A DNA stretch of 64,000 nucleotides from Streptomyces beigongshangae. Its GTDB lineage: Bacteria; Actinomycetota; Actinomycetes; Streptomycetales; Streptomycetaceae. The notes under the pieces are model-generated. The model was given only the letters and a program-made list of their open reading frames with translations. It did not search any database and had not been told where the DNA came from. The stretch spans positions 1-64,000 of the forward strand of contig NZ_JAHKJW010000006.1 in the NCBI RefSeq assembly GCF_019710745.1, given 5' to 3'. Shown here in pieces: positions 38,507-48,018 of this stretch. How positions within the stretch are numbered: the first letter of the stretch is position 1; every line of letters starts with the position of its first letter. A program made the translations under genes and the position numbers.

Positions 38507-38661
38507 CCGCGCACGCGTGTTCCCCTCGTGCGCGCAACTCCGCGCAGAAAGCCCACTTCCTTCCGAAAAGGCGTCAATTGCGACGGTGTGAGCGATCACC
38601 CTTTCGTGTGCTTTTCACCAAAGACCTCAAGGGAGTTGGGGACGGCGCCGACAAAGGATCC

Positions 38662-39549
38662 GTGACTACCCTTGCGCACGCCATGATGACAGCCGCCCGT
38701 TCCGCAGATTCCGGCCTCGCCGGACCGGGCGATCTCGATCGCTACCCCTATGCGGAGACCCCTGGTCCGGACCGCCTCGGCGCTTCCGCGTGGGAGACCA
38801 CGGACCCGGAGCTGGGGCGCGTGGGCCGACGCGCCGCCGGCAGCCGTGGCCGCGGCCTGCACGGCCAACTTGTCCAGCAACTCGGTCAGATGATCGTCTC
38901 CGGTGATCTGGGCGCCGACCGCCCCCTCGTGCCCGAGGAGATCGGCCAGCGCTTCGAGGTCTCCCGCACGGTCGTCCGTGAATCTCTCCGCGTCCTTGAG
39001 GCGAAAGGGCTGGTCAGCGCCCGCCCCAATGTCGGTACGCGCGTCCGTCCGGTCAGCGACTGGAACCTCCTGGACCCGGACATCATCGAGTGGCGCGCCT
39101 TCGGACCGCAGCGCGACAACCAGCGGCGTGAGCTGAGCGAGCTGCGCTGGACGATCGAGCCGCTGGCCGCCCGTCTCGCCGCCGGGCACGGTCGGCCGGA
39201 GGTCCAGCAGCGGCTGGCCGACATGGTCGAGATCATGGGGCACGCGCTGGGGCAGGGGGACGCCCTCACCTTCTCGCGGGCCGACGCGGAGTTCCACTCC
39301 CTGCTCATCCAGGTCGCCGGGAACCGCATGCTGGAGCACCTCTCCGGGATCGTGTCGGCCGCCCTGCAGGTCTCCGGCGGCCCCGTCACCGGCTGTGACC
39401 GGCCGAACGAGGCGTCCCTCGCCCACCACGCCCGCATCGCCGACACCCTGGCGGCGGGCGACGCCTCGGGCGCCGAGGCGGCCATGCGGCAACTGCTCAC
39501 CGTCCACCCCGAGGTGGAGCGCGTCGTGCCCGCCCCGCGCGAGCACTGA
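38662..39549 (+). CDS. whiH: GntR/FadR-family sporulation regulator WhiH
   Basis: 295 aa from GTG 38662, with AAAGGA upstream; an in-frame ATG at 38683 is an alternative. The winged HTH IGQRFEVSRTVVRESLRVLEAKGLVSARPNVGTRVRP (about residues 94-130) is of the GntR FadR subfamily. The FCD ligand domain follows (ELRWTIEPLAARLAAGHGRPEVQQRLADMVEIMGHALGQGDALTFSRADAEFHSLLIQVAGN). Its place directly upstream of hrdB and its length match S. coelicolor WhiH (SCO5819 as I recall), needed for septation in aerial hyphae. The first 75 residues are poorly ordered. Confidence 0.85.
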   Translation: MTTLAHAMMTAARSADSGLAGPGDLDRYPYAETPGPDRLGASAWETTDPELGRVGRRAAGSRGRGLHGQLVQQLGQMIVSGDLGADRPLVPEEIGQRFEVSRTVVRESLRVLEAKGLVSARPNVGTRVRPVSDWNLLDPDIIEWRAFGPQRDNQRRELSELRWTIEPLAARLAAGHGRPEVQQRLADMVEIMGHALGQGDALTFSRADAEFHSLLIQVAGNRMLEHLSGIVSAALQVSGGPVTGCDRPNEASLAHHARIADTLAAGDASGAEAAMRQLLTVHPEVERVVPAPREH

Positions 39550-40056
39550 TCGCGTACAGCGGGTGGCGCGGTCGGGAGCAGGTGTCCCACGTGGCATCGC
39601 CGGGCCGGGGAACGGTCCGCCGCCGGGCTCCACCGGACTCCGCGAGGATCCGGCGGGGCCCGGCGGTGCGATGAGGCGCCGGAGGCATCGAAGCCATCGG
39701 AGCCATCGAAGACATCGAAGACATCAGAGCCATCAGAGCCATCGGAGCGATCGGAGGCACCGGGAGCCGTCAGAGGCACCGGAGTCATCGATTGACCGGC
39801 TCTGACCGCATCCGGCCGCTTTTGTATGCATAAAAGATGTGACTCGGGCCACGCAGATTGGGCGTAACGCTCTTCGGGACAGCGCGATGACCTAAGAGGT
39901 GACAGCCGAGTAGGGAATACGGGCGCCGCTCCAGGCGCTGTGACTCTCCCCGGCCCCCGCCCGCGCCGTCGGCCCATTCCAAAGCCGGCGGTCGTCGGCC
40001 CCGGTCCGCAGTGGACGGGGCCGGAAGCCGTTTTCCAACGTTCCGAGAGGTTGTTC
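39550..40056. other. 507-nt region between whiH and hrdB
   Basis: It contains the 9-bp minisatellite (39684-39792), then the presumed hrdB promoters. Candidate elements are CTGACC (39802-39807) 17 nt before TATGCA (39825-39830), and GGGAAT (39913-39918), which resembles a SigR -35. No convincing GTT lies 18 nt downstream of it. No coding frame was identified. Confidence 0.55.
39684..39792. repeat. 9-bp minisatellite upstream of hrdB
   Basis: About twelve consecutive 9-bp units (one with a 1-nt insertion), consensus GCCATCGGA/GACATCGAA: for example GGCATCGAA, GCCATCGGA, GCCATCGAA, GACATCGAA, GACATCAGA, GCCATCAGA, GCCATCGGA, GCGATCGGA, GGCACCGGG, GCCGTCAGA, GGCACCGGA, GTCATCGAT. It ends about 265 nt before the hrdB start. 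Confidence 0.92.
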
Positions 40057-41598
40057 GTGTCGGCCAGCACATCCCGTACGCTCCCGCCGGAGATCGCCGA
40101 GTCCGTCTCTGTCATGGCGCTCATTGAGCGGGGAAAGGCTGAGGGGCAGATCGCCGGCGACGACGTGCGTCGGGCCTTCGAAGCTGACCAGATTCCGGCC
40201 ACTCAGTGGAAGAACGTACTGCGCAGCCTCAACCAGATCCTCGAGGAAGAGGGTGTGACGCTGATGGTCAGTGCCGCGGAGCCCAAGCGCACCCGGAAGA
40301 GCGTCGCAGCGAAGAGTCCCGCCAAGCGCACCGCCACCAAGACCGTCGCGGCGAAGACGGTGACGGCCAAGAAGACGGTCGCCACCGCCGCGCCGGTGAT
40401 GCCCGACGCCGACGTTCCGGCCGAGGACGCCTCCGCCAGGAAGGCCCCGGCCAAGAAGGCGACGGCCAAGAAGACCGTCGCGAAGAAGGCCGTCGCCAAG
40501 AAGACGGTGGCGAAGAAGACCGCCGGCAAGAAGGACGACGCCGAGCTGGTCGAGGACGAGGCCGTCGAGGAGACCCCGGGCGCGGGCAAGGCCGGCGCCG
40601 AGGAGCCCACCGAGGACGGTGCCCAGGGCTTCGTGCTGTCCGACGAGGACGAGGACGACGCCCCGGCGCAGCAGGTCGCCGCCGCCGGTGCCACCGCCGA
40701 CCCGGTCAAGGACTACCTCAAGCAGATCGGCAAGGTCCCGCTGCTCAACGCCGAGCAGGAGGTCGAGCTCGCCAAGCGCATCGAGGCCGGTCTGTTCGCC
40801 GAGGACAAGCTGGCGAACGCCGACAAGCTGGCGCCGAAGCTCAAGCGCGAGCTGGAGATCATCGCCGAGGACGGCCGCCGCGCCAAGAACCACCTCCTGG
40901 AGGCCAACCTCCGTCTGGTGGTCTCCCTGGCCAAGCGGTACACCGGCCGCGGCATGCTCTTCCTGGACCTGATCCAGGAGGGCAACCTCGGTCTGATCCG
41001 CGCGGTCGAGAAGTTCGACTACACCAAGGGCTACAAGTTCTCGACCTACGCCACGTGGTGGATCCGCCAGGCGATCACCCGCGCCATGGCCGACCAGGCC
41101 CGCACCATCCGTATCCCGGTGCACATGGTCGAGGTCATCAACAAGCTCGCGCGCGTGCAGCGCCAGATGCTCCAGGACCTGGGCCGCGAGCCCACCCCGG
41201 AGGAACTGGCCAAGGAACTCGACATGACCCCCGAGAAGGTCATCGAGGTCCAGAAGTACGGCCGTGAGCCGATCTCCCTCCACACCCCCCTGGGCGAGGA
41301 CGGCGACAGCGAGTTCGGTGACCTCATCGAGGACTCCGAAGCGGTCGTCCCGGCCGACGCGGTCAGCTTCACGCTCCTCCAGGAGCAGCTGCACTCCGTC
41401 CTGGACACCCTCTCCGAGCGCGAGGCGGGCGTCGTCTCGATGCGCTTCGGTCTCACCGACGGTCAGCCGAAGACCCTCGACGAGATCGGCAAGGTGTACG
41501 GCGTGACGCGTGAGCGGATCCGCCAGATCGAGTCCAAGACGATGTCGAAGCTGCGCCACCCCTCGCGCTCGCAGGTCCTGCGCGACTACCTCGACTAG
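40057..41598 (+). CDS. hrdB: Principal sigma factor HrdB
   Basis: 513 aa from GTG 40057, with GAGAGG (40045-40050) upstream. The N-terminus [31 protein letters not shown] matches the S. coelicolor HrdB start as I recall it, followed by the region-1.1-like part and a Lys/Ala-rich stretch with repeated AKKTVAKK (about residues 75-175). Regions 1.2-4 are complete: [31 protein letters not shown], the region 2 helices [31 protein letters not shown], and the region 4 [36 protein letters not shown]. It is the essential housekeeping sigma factor that directs RNA polymerase to -35/-10 promoters. Confidence 0.98.
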   Translation: MSASTSRTLPPEIAESVSVMALIERGKAEGQIAGDDVRRAFEADQIPATQWKNVLRSLNQILEEEGVTLMVSAAEPKRTRKSVAAKSPAKRTATKTVAAKTVTAKKTVATAAPVMPDADVPAEDASARKAPAKKATAKKTVAKKAVAKKTVAKKTAGKKDDAELVEDEAVEETPGAGKAGAEEPTEDGAQGFVLSDEDEDDAPAQQVAAAGATADPVKDYLKQIGKVPLLNAEQEVELAKRIEAGLFAEDKLANADKLAPKLKRELEIIAEDGRRAKNHLLEANLRLVVSLAKRYTGRGMLFLDLIQEGNLGLIRAVEKFDYTKGYKFSTYATWWIRQAITRAMADQARTIRIPVHMVEVINKLARVQRQMLQDLGREPTPEELAKELDMTPEKVIEVQKYGREPISLHTPLGEDGDSEFGDLIEDSEAVVPADAVSFTLLQEQLHSVLDTLSEREAGVVSMRFGLTDGQPKTLDEIGKVYGVTRERIRQIESKTMSKLRHPSRSQVLRDYLD

Positions 41599-41625
41599 AC
41601 CCCGGCCCTCCGCCGCGGTACGTCA

Positions 41626-41679
41626 CCGGGGGCCCGGTTTCCCCCGTCGATCCGTCGACGGGGGAAACCGGGCCCCCGG
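41626..41679. terminator. Very strong hrdB terminator
   Basis: A 25-bp perfect stem pairs 41626-41650 with 41655-41679 around the loop TCCG. It contains the CCGGGGGCCCGGTTT block and its complement, 27 nt after the hrdB stop. Confidence 0.92.
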
Positions 41680-41791
41680 GTCTGTGCTCTGTCCGTGTGC
41701 GCTTCGGTGCGCTTCGCCTGTACGGGGTGCGGAGTTCCGCCGTCTGGATCACTCTGGGTGTCTCACGAAAACCCCAGAGTGAGGAACGTGC

Positions 41792-42619
41792 ATGCGTCGA
41801 CCCTTCGCCCGAGCCCTGGCGCCGGCGGCCGCGGTGGCGGCCGCGGTGGCCGTGTCACCACTGGCCCGCCCGGTCCCCGCGACGGCCGACGTCGTCATCG
41901 GAGGCCATCCGGTCGAGATCTCCGAGACCCCCTGGGCGGTGGCCCTGTCCAGCCGTGACCGGTTCGGGCGTACGCGCGCGGGACAGTTCTGCGGGGGCGC
42001 GGTGATCGGGCGCTCCACCGTGCTGACCGCCGCCCACTGCCTGACCGAGGAGGCGCTGGGCGCACCGCCCCGGCAGGTCCGGGACCTGCGGGTCGTGGCG
42101 GGTCGCGGGGACCTGGGGACGGACGGGGGCAGGGAGATCGCCGTACGGGACGTCTGGATCAACCCCCGGCACGACCGCGGCACGAACGCCGGCGACTTCG
42201 CCGTGCTCACCCTCGCGAAACCGCTCGGCGTCGGCTCCGTCATCGGCATGGCCGGCCCCGGGGACGCCGCGTACGCACCCGGTACGGGCGCCGCGGTCTA
42301 CGGCTGGGGCGACACCACGGGGAGCGGCGACTACGCGGACGCCCTGCGGGCGGCCCGTGTCGAGGTGCTGCCCGACGCCGTCTGCGCGGAGGCGTACCCC
42401 GGGAGCCCGGACGGTACGTACGTCCACGGCTCCATGCTGTGCGCGGGGGCGGCGGACGGCGGCCGGGACGCCTGCCAGGGCGACAGCGGAGGCCCCCTGG
42501 TCGCCCGGGGGCGGCTGATCGGTCTCGTGTCCTGGGGGAACGGCTGCGGGCGGGCCGGCAGCCCGGGGGTGTACACGCGGGTCTCGCAGGTCGTCACAGC
42601 ACTCGGAACGGGCCGCTGA
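41792..42619 (+). CDS. Secreted trypsin-like serine protease (S1, chymotrypsin fold)
   Basis: 275 aa from ATG 41792, with GAGGAA (41781-41786). A signal peptide (RRPFARALAPAAAVAAAVAVSPLARPVPATA, about residues 2-32) precedes VIGGHPVEI, the classic activated N-terminus of trypsins. Triad: His in LTAAHCL, Asp in NAGDFAVLTL, Ser in CQGDSGGPLV. Disulphide Cys residues are in place (CGGAVIGRS, CLTEE, CAEAYPG, CAGAA, CQGD, GCGRAG), and SPGVYTRVSQVV ends it as in Streptomyces trypsins. It differs from the two proteases at 4-6.6 kb, which carry an extra N-terminal module. Confidence 0.92.
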   Translation: MRRPFARALAPAAAVAAAVAVSPLARPVPATADVVIGGHPVEISETPWAVALSSRDRFGRTRAGQFCGGAVIGRSTVLTAAHCLTEEALGAPPRQVRDLRVVAGRGDLGTDGGREIAVRDVWINPRHDRGTNAGDFAVLTLAKPLGVGSVIGMAGPGDAAYAPGTGAAVYGWGDTTGSGDYADALRAARVEVLPDAVCAEAYPGSPDGTYVHGSMLCAGAADGGRDACQGDSGGPLVARGRLIGLVSWGNGCGRAGSPGVYTRVSQVVTALGTGR

Positions 42620-42704
42620 GGGCCGTTCGGCGCCCCCTCGGCGAGGTTCGCCCCCTCGGCGGGGCTCCCGGACGGTTCCGGGCGATGCCCGGACACGAAC
42701 ACGA

Positions 42705-42737
42705 GCGGCCGCCCCTGATGGATCCAGGGGCGGCCGC
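42705..42737. terminator. Bidirectional terminator between the trypsin and DUF7455 genes
   Basis: GCGGCCGCCCCTG (42705-42717) is a perfect 13-bp complement of CAGGGGCGGCCGC (42725-42737) with a 7-nt loop ATGGATC. It lies between convergent genes. Confidence 0.85.
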
Positions 42738-42784
42738 CCGGTCACCGGCCTGTGCCGGAGATGGCTCGTCGTCTGCGCGAAGTG

Positions 42785-43015
42785 TCAGTGCTCTTCGTCA
42801 TTGGCGCTTGCCGGTGCGGCAGTCAGCCGCTCCGTCTCGTCCTGTATCTCAGCGGCGATCTTCTTGAGTTCCGGCTCGAACTTGCGTCCGTGGTGGGCGC
42901 AGAAGAGCAGTTCACCACCGCTGATGAGGACGACGCGCAGATATGCCTGGGCGCCGCAACGGTCGCAGCGGTCAGCGGCCGTCAGCGGGCTCGCGGGGGT
43001 CAGAACAGTAGTCAC
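42785..43015 (-). CDS. DUF7455 small zinc-ribbon-like protein
   Basis: 76 aa from GTG 43015. Cys residues at CDRCGAQAY and CAHHGRKF form a CxxC...CxxH zinc site, and the sequence is typical of small actinobacterial DUF7455 proteins. The remainder is Ala/Glu-rich. Function unknown. It is divergent from parE with 438 nt between and is flanked by a strong terminator. Confidence 0.8.
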   Translation of the reverse strand: MTTVLTPASPLTAADRCDRCGAQAYLRVVLISGGELLFCAHHGRKFEPELKKIAAEIQDETERLTAAPASANDEEH

Positions 43016-43453
43016 GTCGCCTCTTCTCTAGCTCGACGAGCTGTCGTACCAGGGTCAACATCCAACCAGGCCGAAAACGTTCCCGCTTGTGGCTCTTCCT
43101 CGAAAAAACTTTCCGAGTCGGCTGTCTGCTGCCGGTTGGCGGCGAATGAGCCGTATTGCGTGTCTTTGTGTCTTACGGGTTTCGCGCTTCGTCAGGTTCA
43201 GTCCTCCGGCTGGCTTGCCGGTTGTTCTTGAGGACGTGCCCGGAGCCTAAATGGTTCATGCCTGGAAGGGAACGTGATGTGTACTTCACTCCCACGACGG
43301 ATCGAACAGGCATGCGACCCTGGACTAGTCTGCCTTCAGCACGAGGGTGGCGTGACAACGGCTCTACCAGGCGTCGGTACCCTCGGACCGGTGACCGAAG
43401 CCGGACCCTTACCCACAAGGGCCCCCACTGAAATTCAGCGAGGAGCGAACCGC
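43016..43453. other. Divergent region DUF7455 / parE
   Basis: 438 nt with no gene. A candidate parE promoter is TCGAAC (43302-43307), an 18-nt spacer, then TAGTCT (43326-43331). The parE Shine-Dalgarno is AGGAG at 43441-43445. The rest, including an A/T-rich patch at 43100-43115, shows no recognised element. Confidence 0.5.
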
Positions 43454-45577
43454 GTGACCGCCGACACGTCCGTGCCGTCCACAGCCCTGCTGACCGGAGC
43501 AGACCGGGACGGTTCCAACTACACCGCGCGGCACCTGCTCGTCCTCGAGGGCCTCGAGGCCGTGCGGAAGCGCCCGGGCATGTACATCGGATCGACCGAC
43601 AGCCGCGGTCTGATGCACTGCCTCTGGGAGATCATCGACAACTCCGTGGACGAGGCCCTCGGAGGCTACTGCGACCACATCGACGTGACCCTGCACGACG
43701 ACGGCTCCGTCGAGGTGCGGGACAACGGCCGGGGCATCCCGGTCGATGTCGAGCCCAAAACCGGCCTTTCGGGCGTCGAGGTCGTGATGACCAAGCTGCA
43801 CGCCGGAGGCAAGTTCGGCGGCGGCTCGTACGCGGCCTCCGGCGGCCTGCACGGTGTGGGCGCCTCCGTGGTGAACGCGCTCTCGGCCCGTCTGGACGTC
43901 GAGGTGGACCGTGGAGGCAGCACCCACGCGGTGAGCTTCCGGCGGGGCACGCCCGGCGCCTTCAAGGGCAACGGGGCCGACGCCGCGTTCGACGCCTCCT
44001 CCGGGCTGCGCAAGCTCAAGAGGATCCCCAAGACCCGCACCGGCACACGCGTGCGGTACTGGGCCGACCGCCAGATCTTCCTCAAGGACGCCAAGCTCTC
44101 CCTGGAGAACCTCCACCAGCGGGCCCGGCAGACCGCCTTCCTGGTACCCGGCCTGACCATCGTCGTCCGCGACGAGTACGGGCTCGGCGAGGGCGGCAGC
44201 AAGGGCGAGGAGTCCTTCCGCTTCGACGGTGGCATCAGCGAGTTCTGCGAGTACCTGGCCACCGACAAGCCGATCTGCGACGTGCTCCGCTTCTCCGGCC
44301 AGGGGAGCTTCAAGGAGACCGTCCCGGTCCTCGACGAGCACGGCCAGATGACTCCGACCGAGGTCACCCGCGAACTGGGCGTCGACGTCGCGATGCGCTG
44401 GGGCACGGGCTACGACACGACGCTCAGGTCCTTCGTGAACATCATCGCCACGCCCAAGGGCGGCACCCACGTCGCGGGCTTCGAGCAGGCCGTCGCCAGG
44501 ACGGTCAACGAGGTGCTGCGCACCAAGAAGCTGCTGCGCGTCGCCGAGGACGACATCGTCAAGGACGACGCCCTGGAGGGCCTCACCGCGGTCGTCACCG
44601 TGCGCCTCGCGGAACCCCAGTTCGAGGGGCAGACCAAGGAGGTGCTCGGTACCTCCGCGGCCCGCCGCATCGTGACGAACGTGGTCTCCAAGGAACTCAA
44701 GGCGTTCCTGACCTCCGCGAAGCGGGACACGGCCGCCCAGGCCCGGGTGGTCCTGGAGAAGGCGGTGGCCGCCGCCCGTACGCGGATCGCGGCCCGCCAG
44801 CACAAGGACGCGCAGCGCCGGAAGACGGCCCTGGAGTCCTCCTCGCTGCCCGCCAAGCTCGCCGACTGCCGCAGCGACGACGTGGAGCGCAGCGAGCTGT
44901 TCATCGTCGAGGGGGACTCGGCGCTCGGCACCGCCAAGCTCGCCCGGAACTCCGAGTTCCAGGCCCTGCTGCCGATTCGCGGAAAGATCCTCAACGTTCA
45001 GAAGTCCTCCATCTCGGACATGCTGAAGAACGCCGAGTGCGGCGCGATCATCCAGGTCATAGGGGCGGGATCGGGCCGTACGTTCGATCTCGACACCGCC
45101 CGCTACGGGAAGATCATCCTGCTCGTCGACGCCGATGTCGACGGCGCGCACATCCGCTGCCTGCTCCTGACGCTCTTCCAGCGCTACATGCGCCCCATGG
45201 TGGAGGCCGGCCGGGTGTTCGCGGCCGTGCCGCCGCTGCACCGGATCGAGCTGAGCCAGCCGAAGAAGGGCCAGGACAAGTACGTCTACACGTACTCGGA
45301 CCGCGAACTGCGGGACACCCTGCTGGAGCTCCAGCGGAAGAACGTGCGCTACAAGGACTCGATCCAGCGCTACAAGGGTCTCGGCGAGATGGACGCGGAC
45401 CAGCTGGCGGAGACGACCATGGACCCGCGCCACCGCACCCTGCGCCGGATCAACATCTCCGACCTGGAGGCATCCGAGCAGGTCTTCGACCTGCTGATGG
45501 GCAACGACGTCGCGCCGCGCAAGGAGTTCATCTCCAGCTCCGCGGCGACGCTGGACCGCTCGCGCATCGACGCGTAG
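43454..45577 (+). CDS. parE: DNA topoisomerase IV subunit B (ParE; annotated as GyrB2 in some streptomycetes)
   Basis: 707 aa from GTG 43454, with AGGAG 8 nt upstream. GHKL ATPase: ARHLLVLEGLEAVRKRPGMYIGST, EIIDNSVDEALGG, DNGRGIPV and GGLHGVGASVVNALS. The TOPRIM domain has EGDSALGTAKLARN and the metal aspartates in LLVDADVDGAHIRCLLL. It decatenates chromosomes with ParC and relaxes supercoils. The usual gyrB of the origin region lies outside the window. ParC is 8.9 kb downstream rather than adjacent, on the opposite strand and with accessory genes between. Confidence 0.93.
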   Translation: MTADTSVPSTALLTGADRDGSNYTARHLLVLEGLEAVRKRPGMYIGSTDSRGLMHCLWEIIDNSVDEALGGYCDHIDVTLHDDGSVEVRDNGRGIPVDVEPKTGLSGVEVVMTKLHAGGKFGGGSYAASGGLHGVGASVVNALSARLDVEVDRGGSTHAVSFRRGTPGAFKGNGADAAFDASSGLRKLKRIPKTRTGTRVRYWADRQIFLKDAKLSLENLHQRARQTAFLVPGLTIVVRDEYGLGEGGSKGEESFRFDGGISEFCEYLATDKPICDVLRFSGQGSFKETVPVLDEHGQMTPTEVTRELGVDVAMRWGTGYDTTLRSFVNIIATPKGGTHVAGFEQAVARTVNEVLRTKKLLRVAEDDIVKDDALEGLTAVVTVRLAEPQFEGQTKEVLGTSAARRIVTNVVSKELKAFLTSAKRDTAAQARVVLEKAVAAARTRIAARQHKDAQRRKTALESSSLPAKLADCRSDDVERSELFIVEGDSALGTAKLARNSEFQALLPIRGKILNVQKSSISDMLKNAECGAIIQVIGAGSGRTFDLDTARYGKIILLVDADVDGAHIRCLLLTLFQRYMRPMVEAGRVFAAVPPLHRIELSQPKKGQDKYVYTYSDRELRDTLLELQRKNVRYKDSIQRYKGLGEMDADQLAETTMDPRHRTLRRINISDLEASEQVFDLLMGNDVAPRKEFISSSAATLDRSRIDA

Positions 45578-45581
45578 GCGA

Positions 45582-45623
45582 TCCGGCGGGGCCCGGCCGG
45601 AACTCCGGCCGGGCCCCGCCGGA
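45582..45623 (+). terminator. Strong parE terminator
   Basis: A 19-20-bp stem pairs 45582-45601 with 45604-45623, effectively with a 4-nt loop AACT. It is 5 nt after the stop codon. Confidence 0.9.
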
Positions 45624-45780
45624 CGCGTCCTCCGTTACGCCTCCGCGGAGCGACCTGTGCGTCCACCAGGGGGTGGGTCACCTGATGGGGTGAAGCGGGC
45701 GGAGAGAAGAGTCAGGGATCTTCCCGATCTGTCCATCCTTGGGCACGCCGCCGGAACGGGTGGCGGACAAGGAGAGCCCG

Positions 45781-46269
45781 GTGGAGAAGCACGACGGTCC
45801 CGACTCCGGAAAGGTCCGGATCGAGGACCCCTGGTACGACGCACTCGCCTCCGGGTGGGGCGAGCTGGACGGTACGGGCGCGCCCGCTCCCGCCGTGCCG
45901 CCCGCGCACGGACGGCGGGAGGACCGCGGCGCCCGTGCCGCCGATGTCTACCTGGAGGTGCAGCGCAGTGCCGCCTTCCAGGAGGTGCGCAGCCGGTACC
46001 GGAGGTTCGTGATCCCGGGCACCGCCGTCTTCCTGCTCTGGTACGTGGGATATGTCGTGACGGCGACGGCGGCACCGTCCTTCATGGCGCGGCCCGTGGC
46101 CGGCGCGGTGAACGTGGCGATGGTCGCGGGACTCGGGCAGTTCCTCACGACGTTCCTCCTCACCTGGGCGTACGCACGGCACGCACGACTGCGCAGGGAC
46201 CGTGCCGCCCTCGATCTGCGCTGGGACACGCAGGAGCTGACGCGCGGCGCCGCGGGCGGTGGACGGTGA
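45781..46269 (+). CDS. DUF485 small membrane protein, partner of the acetate symporter
   Basis: 162 aa from GTG 45781, with AAGGAG (45769-45774). A TTG at 45739 is an alternative start without a ribosome site. After an acidic cytoplasmic N-terminus of about 75 residues, EVRSRYRRFVIPGTAVFLLWYVGYVVTATAAPSFM and VNVAMVAGLGQFLTTFLLTWAYARHARLRRDR form two membrane spans typical of DUF485. This family is normally encoded directly before ActP-type symporters and is thought to stabilise them. Its TGA overlaps the symporter GTG by 4 nt (GTGA). Confidence 0.88.
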   Translation: MEKHDGPDSGKVRIEDPWYDALASGWGELDGTGAPAPAVPPAHGRREDRGARAADVYLEVQRSAAFQEVRSRYRRFVIPGTAVFLLWYVGYVVTATAAPSFMARPVAGAVNVAMVAGLGQFLTTFLLTWAYARHARLRRDRAALDLRWDTQELTRGAAGGGR

Positions 46270-47858
46270 CCGGGAACCACCAGACGCTGGCCCTGCTGCT
46301 GTTCAGCGTGTTCGTCGCGATCACCCTGGGCATCACGACCTGGGTGAGCCGCCACCGGCACGGCTCGGCGGAGGAGTTCTACGCGGGCGGCCGGCTGTTC
46401 TCGCCGATGGAGAATGGTTTTGCCATCGCGGGCGACTACATGTCCGCCGCTTCCTTCCTGGGGATCTCGGGACTGATCGCGCTCTTCGGCTACGACGGTC
46501 TGCTGTACTCGGTGGGTTTCCTCGTCGCCTGGCTCGTCGTGCTGTTCCTGGTCGCCGAGCTGGTCCGCAACTGCGGCCGGTTCACGCTCGCCGACGTGGT
46601 CGTCTCGCGCATGGGCGAACGGCCCGTGCGGATCGCGGCGGGAACCTCCTCGGTGACCGTGTCCGTCCTGTACCTGGTGGCGCAGATGGTGGGGGCGGGC
46701 AGCCTGGTCGCGCTGCTGCTGGGAGGCACGGGCGGGGCGGTGCGGACCTGGACGGTCGTCGGTGTCGGCGCGCTCATGGTCGTCTACGTGTCGTTCGGCG
46801 GAATGCGCGCCACCACATGGATTCAGATCGTCAAGGCGGTCCTGCTCATGGGCGGGGCGGTCGCGCTGACGGTGCTCGTGCTGCTGCGGTTCCAGGGAGA
46901 CTTCGACCAGCTGCTGCGCACGGCGGCGCAGCGGAGCGGGCACGGGACGTCGTTCCTCGCGCCGGGACTGAGGTACGGCGGCGACTGGACGGCGCGCCTC
47001 GACTTCATCAGCCTGGGTCTCGCGCTGGTGCTGGGCACGGCCGGACTGCCGCACATCCTGTCGCGCTTCTACACCGTGCCGACGGCCCGGGCCGCACGCC
47101 GTTCGGTCGTCTGGGCGATCGGCCTGATCGGCGGGTTCTACCTGATGACGATCGTGCTGGGGTTCGGGGCGGCGGCGATCGTCGGCCCCGACGCCGTACG
47201 CGGGTCGAACGCGGCCGGGAACACGGCGGTCCCGTTGCTGGCACTCGATCTGGGCGGCGGGGCCGCCTCCACCGGCGGGACGGTCCTCTTCGCGGTCGTC
47301 GCCGCGATCGCCTTCGCCACGATCCTCGCGGTGGTCGCCGGGATCACGCTCGCCTCCTCGGCGTCCGTGGCCCACGACCTGTACGCGTCGCTGCGCAGGC
47401 GCCGGGCGAAGCCGCGCAGCGAGGTGGCCGTGGCGCGGACCGCCGCGGTGGGGACCGGCGTCGTGGCCATCGCGCTCGGCCTGCTCGCACGCGACCTGAA
47501 CGTGGCGTTCCTGGTGGGACTCGCCTTCGCGGTCGCCGCGTCGGCGAATCTGCCCGTCCTGCTGTACTCGCTGTTCTGGCGGAACTTCACCACGCGCGGC
47601 GCGGTGTGGTCCGTGTACGGGGGCCTGCTGCCGGCCTTGGTACTGGTGGTGCTGTCGCCCGTGGTGACGGGCAGTCCCGACTCGCTGTTCCCGGGCGCCG
47701 ACCTCCAGTACTTCCCACTGGAGAACCCGGGACTGGTCTCCATCCCGCTGGGCTTCCTCGCGGGCTGGCTCGGCACGGTCACCTCGGCGGAACCGCCGGA
47801 CGAGGCCGGGCACGCGGAGACCGAGGTACGGGCGCTCACGGGAGCGGGGGCGGTCTGA
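46266..47858 (+). CDS. Sodium/solute symporter, ActP-type (cation-acetate)
   Basis: 530 aa from GTG 46266, overlapping the DUF485 gene. The SSS-family signature includes HRHGSAEEFYAGGRLFSPMENGFAIAGDYMSAASFLGISGLIALFGYDGL near the start. About thirteen hydrophobic spans follow. The ActP subtype is suggested by DUF485 pairing and the GLPHILSRFYTVPTARAARRS segment. It would co-transport an organic acid such as acetate or another carboxylate with sodium. A convergent CitA/DctB-like two-component system (48019-50396) is the likely regulator. The substrate is not proven. Confidence 0.88.
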   Translation: MTGNHQTLALLLFSVFVAITLGITTWVSRHRHGSAEEFYAGGRLFSPMENGFAIAGDYMSAASFLGISGLIALFGYDGLLYSVGFLVAWLVVLFLVAELVRNCGRFTLADVVVSRMGERPVRIAAGTSSVTVSVLYLVAQMVGAGSLVALLLGGTGGAVRTWTVVGVGALMVVYVSFGGMRATTWIQIVKAVLLMGGAVALTVLVLLRFQGDFDQLLRTAAQRSGHGTSFLAPGLRYGGDWTARLDFISLGLALVLGTAGLPHILSRFYTVPTARAARRSVVWAIGLIGGFYLMTIVLGFGAAAIVGPDAVRGSNAAGNTAVPLLALDLGGGAASTGGTVLFAVVAAIAFATILAVVAGITLASSASVAHDLYASLRRRRAKPRSEVAVARTAAVGTGVVAIALGLLARDLNVAFLVGLAFAVAASANLPVLLYSLFWRNFTTRGAVWSVYGGLLPALVLVVLSPVVTGSPDSLFPGADLQYFPLENPGLVSIPLGFLAGWLGTVTSAEPPDEAGHAETEVRALTGAGAV

Positions 47859-48018
47859 GCGGGCCCCCGCGGGCGGGCCGGGCTTACCGCGGGAATACCC
47901 TGGCGTACCCGCGGGACCCGGGCGCACGCGGGACTGCCGGACGGCCCGCTCGCGTACGCCGAAGGCGCCCTCGGGCCGAGGTGCTCTCAAGCCGAGGCGT
48001 CCTCGGGTCAAGGCGTCC

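Noticed and set aside
39913..39939. Possible SigR promoter for hrdB (GGGAAT with a downstream GTT)
   Set aside because: The -35-like GGGAAT is clear, but the expected GTT 18 nt on is GCT. It is kept only as a note in the intergenic entry.
47992..48006. Terminator between the symporter and response-regulator genes
   Set aside because: The only stem is 6 bp (CCGAGG/CCTCGG) with a 3-nt loop; too weak to list as a terminator.
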